NCBI GenBank assembly: GCA_016791365.1
Contig: JAEUMT010000008.1
Coordinates: forward strand, 1-64,000
Source: Hyphomonadaceae bacterium
Lineage (GTDB): Bacteria; Pseudomonadota; Alphaproteobacteria; Caulobacterales; Aquidulcibacteraceae
Reading direction: 5' to 3'
Length of the DNA: 64,000 bases
Position 1 is the stretch's first letter. Every line of letters begins with the position of its first letter. The notes below the pieces were generated by a model, which was not told where the DNA came from, made no database searches, and worked only from the letters and a program-made list of their open reading frames with translations. The position numbers and the translations under genes are program-made. This document shows, piece by piece, positions 8,057 through 15,294 of this stretch.

Positions 8057-8872
8057 GTGGGTACGCTACGCGTCACCATCCTCGGCTGCGGCTCCTCCGG
8101 CGGCGTCCCGCGCGCGACCGGCGATTGGGGCGTGTGCGATCCGAACGAACCGAAGAACCGGCGCACGCGTTGCGGGATCATGCTGCAGAAATGGAGCGGG
8201 CAGGCGACGATTCCGAATGAGGCCACCACCGTCCTCATCGACACGCCGCCGGAGTTGCGTCAGCAACTGGCGCAAGCCGGCCCGTCACATCTCGACGCCG
8301 TACTCATCAGCCATGACCACGCCGATCAGATCCACGGCTTTGACGACATCCGCGCCTTCTTCATCAAGCAGCGCAAACAGATCCCGACCTGGATCGACGC
8401 CTCGACGCGCGCCAGCTTCATGCAGCGCTTCGGCTATTGCTTCGTCAGCGAGAGCGGCTACCCGGCGATCGCACGCGACGTCGGCCGGATGACGCCGCTC
8501 ATCCCGGTTGAGATCGACGGCCCTGGCGGCAAGCTCGAAGTGCTGCCGCTCGAGCAGGATCACGGATTCTCGAAATCGTTGGGCTTTCGCGTCGGGTTGA
8601 TCGCATACTCGAACGATCTCGTGGCGATGCCTGAGACGACGTTTGCTGCGCTCGATGGCTTGCAGCTTTGGATCGTCGACGCGCTGCGCGACACGCCGCA
8701 TCCAACGCACGCACACGTCGCCAAAGCGCTGGAGTGGATCGAGCGGCTCAAGCCGGCGCATTCGGTGCTCACGAACATGCACATCGATCTGGACTACCAG
8801 GCGCTGAAGGCGAGGCTGCCCAGCGGCGTCGAACCCGCATACGATGGCTGGGCTGGCGACTATCCGATCTGA
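8057..8872 (+). CDS. MBL-fold metallo-hydrolase (PhnP-like)
   Basis: About 271 residues of the metallo-beta-lactamase fold, closest in feel to PhnP-type phosphodiesterases. The N-terminus has GCGSSGGVPR, also seen in the group. The metal motif reads SHDHADQIHG, so the usual final His of HxHxDH is Gln here, a form I believe is common in related alphaproteobacteria. Later ligands are likely in EQDHGF and the C-terminal LTNMHIDLDY. GTG 8057 is placed 8 bases after AAAGGG; GTG 8048 is the alternative. The conserved position after tatD suggests a housekeeping role, but the substrate is unknown. Confidence 0.85.
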   Translation: MGTLRVTILGCGSSGGVPRATGDWGVCDPNEPKNRRTRCGIMLQKWSGQATIPNEATTVLIDTPPELRQQLAQAGPSHLDAVLISHDHADQIHGFDDIRAFFIKQRKQIPTWIDASTRASFMQRFGYCFVSESGYPAIARDVGRMTPLIPVEIDGPGGKLEVLPLEQDHGFSKSLGFRVGLIAYSNDLVAMPETTFAALDGLQLWIVDALRDTPHPTHAHVAKALEWIERLKPAHSVLTNMHIDLDYQALKARLPSGVEPAYDGWAGDYPI

Positions 8873-8915
8873 GTCGTGATATCGCTTCCCATAATCTATC
8901 TTATGCGAGATTTGC

Positions 8916-9797
8916 ATGTCGGCCCAAGATACTGATAAGGCAGACGAAAAGAGCGCTTCCTGGACCGGGGACCTTCAACTCGGCAGCGGGTCTGAAGACC
9001 CGCGCTCCAAGAACGCCGCCGCCACCCAGGCCGTGCTCGATGTGATGGCCCAGCTCCGGAATCCCAACGGCGGCTGCCCGTGGGACGTGGAGCAAAACTT
9101 CCGCACCATCGCGCCATACACGATTGAGGAAGCCTACGAGGTCGCTGATGCGATTGAGCGCAACGACATGCCGGCGCTCAAGGAAGAACTCGGCGATCTG
9201 CTCTTCCAAGTCGCCTTCCACGCCCGCATGGCCGAGGAGCTTGGCGCGTTCGATTTCGCCGACGTCGCCCAGGCGCTCGCCGACAAGATGATTGAGCGCC
9301 ATCCGCACGTGTTCAGCGAAGCTGGCGACGGCCGCACGGCAGAGCAGCAGACCGTCGCGTGGGAAACGCTCAAGGCCGAGAAGCGTGCCGCCAAGGGCGT
9401 CACGTCGCTGCTGGACGATGTCGCCATGGCCCTCCCTGCCCTGCAGCGCGCCGAGAAGCTCACCAAGAGGGCGGCCCGCATCAATTTCGATTGGCCGAGT
9501 TCGACAGAGGTGCTCGAGAAGCTCGACGAAGAGCTGGCTGAATTGAAAGCCGCCGAAGCCAGCGGGGACCAGGACCACATCGCCGAAGAGATGGGCGACA
9601 TCCTCTTCGTGATGGCCAACCTCGCCCGCAAGCTGAAGGTCGATCCCGAAGAAGCCCTCCGCCGCGCCAACGCCAAGTTCACCCGCCGCTTCCAATACAT
9701 CGAGCGCGCGCTAGCCGAAGCTGGCCGCACTGGGCCCCAGCCGCTGGACGACATGGAAGCGCTGTGGCTGGAGGCTAAGCGGGCTGAGAGGAAATGA
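8916..9797 (+). CDS. mazG: Nucleoside triphosphate pyrophosphohydrolase MazG
   Basis: 293 residues with two MazG helical domains. Each has the paired acidic motif that binds Mg2+: the first around residues 64-105 (EEAYEVADAI, then EELGDLLFQ), the second around 205-240 (EELAELKAAE, then EEMGDILFV). MazG hydrolyses NTPs and dNTPs to monophosphates and limits (p)ppGpp or damaged nucleotides. Homology starts at about residue 37 (TQAVLDVMAQLRNP). The preceding 36 residues are an extension in which residues 15-32 are encoded by a palindromic repeat (8959-9011). A diverged second copy of its last 24 codons lies 1.26 kb downstream at 11057-11128. Confidence 0.93.
   Translation: MSAQDTDKADEKSASWTGDLQLGSGSEDPRSKNAAATQAVLDVMAQLRNPNGGCPWDVEQNFRTIAPYTIEEAYEVADAIERNDMPALKEELGDLLFQVAFHARMAEELGAFDFADVAQALADKMIERHPHVFSEAGDGRTAEQQTVAWETLKAEKRAAKGVTSLLDDVAMALPALQRAEKLTKRAARINFDWPSSTEVLEKLDEELAELKAAEASGDQDHIAEEMGDILFVMANLARKLKVDPEEALRRANAKFTRRFQYIERALAEAGRTGPQPLDDMEALWLEAKRAERK
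8959..9011. repeat. Palindromic repeat R1, copy C, inside the mazG reading frame
   Basis: The sequence runs TCCTGGACCGGGGACCTTCA, then a degenerate left hairpin, then the perfect hairpin GCGGGTC-TGAA-GACCCGC (8986-9003) and GCTCCAAG. Order, loop sequences (TTCA and TGAA) and outer GGACC/GCTCC arms match copy A at 1674-1727. It lies wholly inside the 5' part of mazG, in frame and without a stop, and codes for residues 15-32 of the protein. Confidence 0.8.
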
Positions 9798-9879
9798 CGG
9801 CTGCGCGGTCAAGCTCGTGGCGCCATTGTCCCACTCGATAATTGCTTTAACGTGGTTGCCGCTTCACAGAGGGCACAGA

Positions 9880-10524
9880 ATGAGACTTGGCTCTATAGCT
9901 CTGTCTATTGCGCTATCGCTTTGCGGCGTCGCCTATGCTCAGCGTGCGGACCTCACCACCGCATCGTCGGGCTACCTCTACTTTAATCGCCCCGGCGCCA
10001 CACTTAGCCGGCATAATTCTGAGCTAGCGAACTGCATGTTGGTTTGGGCGACGGCATCATCTGTCGATACCTCACGGACAACTCAACATCCCTTGGTGCC
10101 TGGGATTATCGACGGCGCAATAGCCGACGCTGTGAATGATCAAATGGTTCGCGGATTCGAGCGCGCGAGGCGCGCAGTGAACGTGGAACATTGTATGATC
10201 GCTCGCGGCTGGAGACTCATGGCGCTGGAAGAGCGAGAAGGCGCCCGCCTAGCCGCGCTCGATGACCCGCAGTTGGCTGAACAACTCCTCACCGCGATTG
10301 GTTCTGAAACCCCTCCCGGATCCGAAATTCGGCGGTGGCGCAATGAAGGAGCCCGATTTGATACTGTGATTTTCAGCAGTCCAAGGATGCGGCGCCAAAC
10401 GTTGTTGAGTGCGCGCGTCTTGCGATCAGCTCCACTTGAGACAATCCAGCTTTTGGAGGCCGCTCAAGTGTCTGAGTATCAGCCCTCGAAGACTGCTCGT
10501 TGGAAGTGGTTTGTCAGCAGTTGA
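9880..10524 (+). CDS. Hypothetical exported protein, probably the 5' part of a frameshifted gene
   Basis: 214 residues starting with a clear signal peptide (MRLGSIALSIALSLCGVAYAQ). The rest matches no family I know. Two Cys (in ANCMLVW and EHCMIARGW) and acidic/Arg-rich helices are visible. The ATG lies 10 bases downstream of an AGAGGG sequence. Base composition looks lower in GC than the surrounding housekeeping genes, which suggests transfer. The frame stops at 10524, but an open, well-behaved frame (10409-11050, shifted by one) continues with no start or signal of its own, so one indel near 10510 may have split a protein of about 390 residues. Confidence 0.6.
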   Translation: MRLGSIALSIALSLCGVAYAQRADLTTASSGYLYFNRPGATLSRHNSELANCMLVWATASSVDTSRTTQHPLVPGIIDGAIADAVNDQMVRGFERARRAVNVEHCMIARGWRLMALEEREGARLAALDDPQLAEQLLTAIGSETPPGSEIRRWRNEGARFDTVIFSSPRMRRQTLLSARVLRSAPLETIQLLEAAQVSEYQPSKTARWKWFVSS

Positions 10525-11050
10525 TCTTACGAGGGCTCAAACGCCGCCAGAAGGGTTTGCGTTGATAGTAGTGGGCGTGGTGGGCTCGCGCTCGTCCCCT
10601 TCCTACTTGTTCAGCGTCGAACGCTCGACGCAAAGCCAAGAGGGAATGCAAGACTATTTCCACGTCGAAGTTCACGGTGCTCAGCCAAATGCGGACGGCC
10701 GTCTTACGAAGACAATGGCGTTGCTTGTGCCCGCCGGGGAGTGGCGCGTTTATGGGCACCGTCTGCAGTTGGACTATTGCATCGGGGCGCCGTTCTTTGC
10801 GGCTAACTCCGGCGAGGTGGTTTTCCTTGGCGAGTTTGATTTTGATAGCGGTGCTCTGAATCCGAACGTTTCTGACCAAGCCTTGAGGCGCCACCTGCCC
10901 ACAAGCCTCGCAATCAGCACCGCGGCACGTGCGGCTTCGTGGCAAAACGGCGCCACTTGGCCATGCCGCATGGAACTGATGTATGCGCTTGAGTTCGATG
11001 GATTTCCGTACGCGTCGGACTATGCTTGGGGCGGCGCTGCCGACAACTAG
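10409..11050 (+). CDS. Hypothetical protein, probably the 3' part of the frameshifted gene
   Basis: This open frame overlaps the end of the preceding hypothetical gene by 116 bases, and its sensible protein begins near TRAQTPPEGFALIVVGVVGS (about 10530). It reads like a beta-sandwich domain: LIVVGVV, then a run of strands, then LLVPAGEWRVYG, GEVVFLGEFDFDSG. No signal peptide and no good start codon are present, and the GTG at 10409 has no ribosome site. I therefore treat it as the C-terminal half of the upstream protein, separated by a frameshift. An independent gene is the less likely alternative. The product is unknown. Confidence 0.5.
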   Translation: MRASCDQLHLRQSSFWRPLKCLSISPRRLLVGSGLSAVDLTRAQTPPEGFALIVVGVVGSRSSPSYLFSVERSTQSQEGMQDYFHVEVHGAQPNADGRLTKTMALLVPAGEWRVYGHRLQLDYCIGAPFFAANSGEVVFLGEFDFDSGALNPNVSDQALRRHLPTSLAISTAARAASWQNGATWPCRMELMYALEFDGFPYASDYAWGGAADN

Positions 11051-11056
11051 TCTGAC

Positions 11057-11128
11057 CGCACCGGCCCGCAGCCGCTGGACGACATGGAAGCGCTGTGGTT
11101 TGAGGCTAAAGCGCACGAACCTAAATAG
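11057..11128 (+). pseudogene. Duplicated 3' end of mazG
   Basis: This stretch encodes RTGPQPLDDMEALWFEAKAH and a short tail before a stop. The intact mazG end (9726-9797) encodes RTGPQPLDDMEALWLEAKRA and a similar tail. Thirty consecutive bases from the CAG codon to the TGG codon are identical, while the rest carries scattered substitutions. The frame has no start and is only a remnant. With mazG itself it brackets the two hypothetical frames at 9880-11050. Confidence 0.88.
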
Positions 11129-11134
11129 CGCGTG

Positions 11135-11243
11135 TCCCCTTCTCCCTTGCGGAGAAGGGGTTAGGGGATGAGGGGCGTTCAAACACGCAGGCGCCGCTCG
11201 TTGGAGCGCCCCTGACTCCGGTCGCTTGGCGACCGACCCTCTC
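11135..11243. repeat. C/G-rich palindromic repeat, family R2, copy a
   Basis: The first hairpin, CCCCTTCTCC (11136-11145) with GGAGAAGGGG (11151-11160), is followed by GTTAGGGGATGAGGGGCGTTC. A second half holds GGTCGC-TTG-GCGACC and the hairpin CCCTCTC-CGC-GAGAGGG. The layout (C-rich hairpin, GAGGGGCGTTC core, second C-rich hairpin) matches the copies at 30024-30132 and 41085-41205. Confidence 0.65.
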
Positions 11244-11743
11244 CGCGAGAGGGTTGGTGACGGCGAGCGCGTCGTGTTTCTACCCACACCTCCACTCCAA
11301 GATTCCGCGCACAATCAACGCCCCTCACAAAATCTATCCCACACCTCCAGACCCGCGCGATACTGCGCTCGTCTCTTGCACGGGAGGTTCATGGGCTAGC
11401 CGAGCCACACGAGCGCGAGAGACGGGATCGAGCGTGAGAAAGCCGGCGTGAGTGCGTTTGTAAGGTAGTGCGCACACGAAAGCGTCGGGGTCCGGGACAA
11501 CGGCCAAGTCCCGCACGCCGCCAGGGCCTTGGGGTTCACCTGCGTAAAAAGCGCAAACCCAAGACCTGGCGAGCACAGATCTCCACGGGGCGCGCGAAGC
11601 GCGCAGCGGCGTTCAGAGATGATCGTCGCACCCGACAACTAAACCAAGCGCGGATCGCGCGCCCCGTTCTCCCGACTTCGGGAGCGATTAGTGAGGAGCG
11701 AATGGAGCGGGTCGCACCGCTCACAACCGCTGCGCGCCATCCA

Positions 11744-11846
11744 CCGTCATCCTGGGTCGCGCGTAGCGCGAGCCCGGGATCCAGGGGCAAACGACACAGC
11801 TCGTGGCCCTGGATTCCAGACGCGCTCCGCGCGTCCAGAATGACGG
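11744..11846. repeat. Inverted repeat of the TCATCC/AATGAC type (family R3)
   Basis: CCGTCATCCTGG (11744-11755) is nearly complementary to CCAGAATGACGG (11835-11846). Inside are GGTCGCGCGTAGCGCGAGCC, a central GATCCAGGGGC...GCCCTGGATTC pair, and a CGCGCTCCGCGCG hairpin. This kind of mosaic palindrome is common between genes in alphaproteobacteria. It ends about 50 bases before the next gene. Confidence 0.65.
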
Positions 11847-11894
11847 AAGGATTTCTAACGGCTACGCTGATCGCTTGGGCCGAGGGAAACACAA

Positions 11895-12662
11895 ATGCTG
11901 ATGCGCCGTATCCGCGAACACGTTACCGCGCACAATTGGTTCGCCGTTGGAATTGATCTTGTCATCGTCGTGCTCGGCGTCTTTCTCGGTACGCAGGTTA
12001 GCAACTGGAACGCGGAGCGCCTCGCGCATGAAGCCGGCGACACATACCGCGCTCGCATCGTCCGCGACCTGGAGAACAACCAGAGCGATCTGCAGAGCCG
12101 TGGCGCCTATTTCACCCAGCTCCGCGGCTTCGCGCTGCAGGTGCTAGGCGATCTTGAGGGCAGCGCCCGGCTATCGGACGAGCAATTCCTGATCGCGGCC
12201 TACCAGGCGACGCAGATCTATCCGCGCCCTCTCACGCGCGGCGCGTACGACGAAATCCAGTCTGTTGGCGCGCTCGATACGCTGGGCGACGTCGCGACGC
12301 GCGACAACATCGCGAACTATTATGTGGCCGTGGAAACAAGCGAAGCGACGTTTCGCAACGTGCCGCCGTATCGTGAGATTGTCCGCCGGGCCATTCCGTA
12401 TCGCGTGCAGGCGCGTATTCGCGAGGCGTGCGCCGAGGTGATGACCACGGCGACGACCGGCCTTGCGCGGCTGACGCTGCCGGAGCGCTGTTCGCTGGAG
12501 ATCGACCGCAGCGTGCTGGTCCAGGCCGCTGCCCGAGTGCGGGCGACGCCTGGGCTGGAGCTGGATGTCACGCGTCTGCTCGCTGACTTGGATCAGAAGC
12601 TCATTCAGACCGAGCGCTCCCAGCAACGCGCCGCGATGCTCATCGCGGAGCTGTCGACATAG
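11895..12662 (+). CDS. Hypothetical protein with one N-terminal membrane segment
   Basis: 255 residues. After a short basic N-terminus there is a single membrane helix (FAVGIDLVIVVLGVFLGTQV, residues 16-35) followed by SNWNAER. This arrangement, and the helix-then-NWN motif, resembles the DUF6090-type family of unknown function. The rest is helical and Arg/Glu-rich and would lie outside the membrane, most likely in the periplasm. A second in-frame ATG at 11901 is possible; a GAGGGAAA ribosome site lies upstream. It stands alone beside a palindromic terminator-like repeat. Function unknown. Confidence 0.7.
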   Translation: MLMRRIREHVTAHNWFAVGIDLVIVVLGVFLGTQVSNWNAERLAHEAGDTYRARIVRDLENNQSDLQSRGAYFTQLRGFALQVLGDLEGSARLSDEQFLIAAYQATQIYPRPLTRGAYDEIQSVGALDTLGDVATRDNIANYYVAVETSEATFRNVPPYREIVRRAIPYRVQARIREACAEVMTTATTGLARLTLPERCSLEIDRSVLVQAAARVRATPGLELDVTRLLADLDQKLIQTERSQQRAAMLIAELST

Positions 12663-12680
12663 CCGTGGCGGCGCGAACGC

Positions 12681-12744
12681 TATGGACCGCCGGCGTCTCG
12701 CCGGCATGCTCTGGAGTCGTCCGGCGAGACGCCGGCGGTCCATA
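12681..12744. repeat. Perfect 24-bp-arm palindrome, family R1, copy D
   Basis: Arms 12681-12704 and 12721-12744 are perfectly complementary over 24 bases, with a 16-base loop. The arm begins TATGGACCGCCGGCG. The GGACCGC start links it to copy A (1674-1727), although the inner hairpins have merged into one long stem. The right arm touches the stop codon of the minus-strand carboxypeptidase gene, so it probably ends transcription from both converging genes. Confidence 0.85.
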
Positions 12745-13587
12745 TTAGCGCTTCAACGGCCCGAACGGCACGATCTTGTTCTCCACGTCGTGGCCGATGT
12801 CGCAGCGGCCGAGATACGCAATGCCGGCTTTGGCGCACCAATAGCGCATCATGTCTTCAGCCGTGGCGCCGAAGGGTTTGTCGTTCTCCGGCACGTCGCT
12901 GACGCGGCCGAGCTTAATCCCCTTCACGCTCCGTACGTTGGCGGAGGAGGTGATTTGGAAGAGGGCGCGGTCTAGGCGGTAGAGATACTCGCCGACATCT
13001 TCGAGCATCAGCACGTGGCCGCTCAGATCAGGTTCAAGCGACGTGCCGAGCATCGATTGAAACACGGTGATATTGAAGGCGGCGCACTTGGCGTCAAACA
13101 TCACGCCGAGTTCGACGCTCTCTGGCGCGCGGTCGATGAGCCAGTTGAGCGCCCTCTTCACGGCCCCCTCTCCGCCGGCGCGCGTCATGTCGACGGGAAT
13201 AGGGCCGTGCGCAACGTTCTCGTAGCCACGCGCATAGAGCCCGCCAAGAATGGCGCCGTTGTCGCTGTAGCCGAGATAGGTTTTGACGCGCGAGGCGCCG
13301 TTGAGCTGCGCCAGCGCCGCTTCCGCGATCCTGCAGGCGCCATAGCCGCCGCGTGCGAACCAGATAGCATCCAGCGTGGGATCGTTGGCGTAGTCCACGA
13401 ACGCCTTGAGCCGCGTGTCGTCGTCGCCGGCGAAATGACCGTCGCTCTCAAAGCATTGCGGATGAACAACGATCTCCGGCGCGCGGTCGAGAAAACTGTC
13501 TGCCGCGAACGCTTTAAGCCGAGCCGCCAACTCCGGCTCAATGCGCGTGCCGGGCGCGACGACGCCAATACGAAGCGACGGGGCCAT
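12745..13587 (-). CDS. Murein LD-carboxypeptidase (S66 family)
   Basis: 280 residues of the S66 serine peptidase family, which removes D-Ala from recycled murein tetrapeptides in the cytoplasm. Expected catalytic elements are in order: the nucleophile Ser in YLGYSDNGAIL (about residue 112), the Glu in MLEDVGEYLYRLDR (about 205) and the C-terminal His in DIGHDVENKIVPFG (about 263). RGGYGACR precedes the nucleophile as in other members. No signal peptide is seen, which fits recycling. It is divergent from a Mur ligase gene that would use its tripeptide product. Confidence 0.9.
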   Translation of the reverse strand: MAPSLRIGVVAPGTRIEPELAARLKAFAADSFLDRAPEIVVHPQCFESDGHFAGDDDTRLKAFVDYANDPTLDAIWFARGGYGACRIAEAALAQLNGASRVKTYLGYSDNGAILGGLYARGYENVAHGPIPVDMTRAGGEGAVKRALNWLIDRAPESVELGVMFDAKCAAFNITVFQSMLGTSLEPDLSGHVLMLEDVGEYLYRLDRALFQITSSANVRSVKGIKLGRVSDVPENDKPFGATAEDMMRYWCAKAGIAYLGRCDIGHDVENKIVPFGPLKR

Positions 13588-13639
13588 GCTGTGTTCACGT
13601 CCTTCCGAAAATCAGCGTTTCTCGTCATAACCGGCACGC

Positions 13640-15040
13640 ATGAGTCAGGCAAAATCCTATTTCTTCAGCGGCGTCGGCGGCTCCGGCATGTTGCCGCTGG
13701 CGCTCATCCTGCGCGGCAAGGGCGTGACGGTTGCGGGCTCTGACCGGTCGCTCGATCAGGGCCGCTTGGGCGCGAAGTTCGAGTACCTGAAAGCGCAAGG
13801 CGTCGCCCTCTTCCCGCAAGACGGTTCAGGCATCACCAGCGCTGACCAGATCCTGGTGCGCTCAGCGGCTGTAGAAGACACCGTGGGCGACGTTGTCGCC
13901 GCCAAGCGCGTTGGTGCGGAGGATTTGAAGCGTCCGCAGCTGCTGGCGGAATTGTTCAATGCGGCGCCCGTCCGCATTGGCGTCGCCGGCACCAGCGGCA
14001 AGAGCACAACCACGGCCATGATCGCCTGGATGCTCCACCGCGCAGGACGCGATCCCACGGTGATGAACGGCGCTGTCATGAAAAACTTCGTGACGCCAGA
14101 CGCGCTGTTCGCGAGCGCGCTCGTTGGCAGGGGCGATGCGTTCGTGTCCGAGGTCGACGAAAGCGACGGCTCGATTGCGCGCTATGAACCGACGATCGCT
14201 GTCGTCAACAACATCGCCCTTGACCACAAGAGCATGGACGAGCTGCGCGCGCTGTTCACCGGCTTTGTCAACAAAGCCGAGATCGCGGTGCTGAACCTCG
14301 ACAATGAGGAAACGGCGGCGCTGGTGATGGCGACCAAGGTTCGCACCCGAACCTACGCGCTACGTTCGGGCCTTGCTGACCTGCACTGTTCAGCGATCCG
14401 CCTGGCGCCCGATGGCGTTTCGTTTGACGTGCTGGAAAAGGACACGCGCGCGACGGCGACGGTCGATATGGCCGTGCCGGGCGAGCACAACGTCTCCAAC
14501 GCGCTGGCGGCGCTCTCAGCCGCGCGTGCGTACGGTTTGTCCCTTCCGGAAGCGGCGGAGGCGCTCAGGGGGTTTTCCGGCACCAAACGGCGTCTCGAAG
14601 TTGTTGGCAAAACCAACAACGTCATCGTCATCGACGATTTCGGGCACAACCCCGATAAGATCACCGCAACGCTCAACACGCTGCACGCCTTCCCGGGCCG
14701 CCTGCTGATCATGTTTCAACCGCATGGCTTTGGGCCGCTCCGGCTGATGCGCGACCAGTTCATCGATTGCTTCGCGCGCAACATGGCCGAGGATGATGTG
14801 CTGATCATGCCTGATCCGGTGTACTTTGGCGGCACCGTCGATCGCTCTGTCACCAGCGAGAACATCGTCGCCGGCGTGCGCTCGCGCGGCCTGCAAGCGA
14901 TGGCGTTCGCGGAACGCGGTGCGTGTGGCGACAAGCTGATCGAACTCGCCGAGCCTGGCGACCGCATCGTCGTGATGGGCGCGCGTGACGACACGCTTTC
15001 GCTGTTCGCGGCGGAGTTGGTTGAGCGGATTGGCGTCTGA
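13640..15040 (+). CDS. Mur ligase family protein (MurC/Mpl-like)
   Basis: 466 residues. The N-terminal Rossmann part has GVGGSGMLPLALILRGKGV and GSD, the central domain the ATP loop GVAGTSGKSTTTAMIAWML (residues about 113-131) and EVDESDGS, and the C-terminal domain EVVGKTNNVIVIDDFGHNP, matching MurC and Mpl. MurC adds L-Ala to UDP-MurNAc; Mpl reattaches recycled tripeptide. The head-to-head LD-carboxypeptidase, which makes tripeptide, favours a recycling role, but I cannot separate the two from sequence alone. The stop overlaps the next start (TGATG). Confidence 0.82.
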   Translation: MSQAKSYFFSGVGGSGMLPLALILRGKGVTVAGSDRSLDQGRLGAKFEYLKAQGVALFPQDGSGITSADQILVRSAAVEDTVGDVVAAKRVGAEDLKRPQLLAELFNAAPVRIGVAGTSGKSTTTAMIAWMLHRAGRDPTVMNGAVMKNFVTPDALFASALVGRGDAFVSEVDESDGSIARYEPTIAVVNNIALDHKSMDELRALFTGFVNKAEIAVLNLDNEETAALVMATKVRTRTYALRSGLADLHCSAIRLAPDGVSFDVLEKDTRATATVDMAVPGEHNVSNALAALSAARAYGLSLPEAAEALRGFSGTKRRLEVVGKTNNVIVIDDFGHNPDKITATLNTLHAFPGRLLIMFQPHGFGPLRLMRDQFIDCFARNMAEDDVLIMPDPVYFGGTVDRSVTSENIVAGVRSRGLQAMAFAERGACGDKLIELAEPGDRIVVMGARDDTLSLFAAELVERIGV

Positions 15041-15291
15041 TGATCCGGTGCGCGGGTCACGAGCTCGTTCCCAAGTTGGATGCTGAAGGCTATGTGCGTG
15101 AGCTGACCGGCAAAGGTATACGCATACTGGGCATCGAGGCGTTCGTCATCGACGGCGATCAAATCGTGCCGCAGATGGACTTAATCGCTGACTTTTCCGG
15201 TTCGGTCGATGTGCAATCCTCGCTCGTTGACGCCTTATCCTTCTTGCGACGCGACGACGATCGGGCGCTCTATTTCTACTTCACGACGTGA
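15040..15291 (+). CDS. Small conserved-looking hypothetical protein
   Basis: 83 residues, soluble, acidic at the C-terminus (FLRRDDDRALYFYFTT). The start codon overlaps the stop of the Mur ligase gene (TGATG), which points to translational coupling and a real gene. I recognise no domain. The short beta-alpha pattern (GIRILGIEAFVIDGDQIVPQ) suggests a small ferredoxin-like fold. A link to murein recycling is only inferred from the coupling. Confidence 0.6.
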   Translation: MIRCAGHELVPKLDAEGYVRELTGKGIRILGIEAFVIDGDQIVPQMDLIADFSGSVDVQSSLVDALSFLRRDDDRALYFYFTT

Positions 15292-15294
15292 CCC

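Larger units (their letters stand above)
11129..11894. other. Gene-poor region made of repeats
   Basis: About 765 bases without a convincing gene. It contains a C/G-rich palindromic repeat (11135-11243), an inverted repeat of the TCATCC type (11744-11846), and between them about 450 bases of GC-rich sequence open in several frames at once. The possible 80-residue minus-strand frame at 11334-11576 has no ribosome site or recognisable domain. GC-rich palindromes such as GGCGCGC are dense here. Confidence 0.6.

Noticed and set aside
11334-11576. 80-residue minus-strand open frame in the repeat-rich region
   Set aside because: Several frames are open here at once because of GC-rich content; no ribosome site and no domain.
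13015-13743. 242-codon plus-strand frame opposite the LD-carboxypeptidase
   Set aside because: Shadow frame; the minus-strand gene has all S66 motifs.
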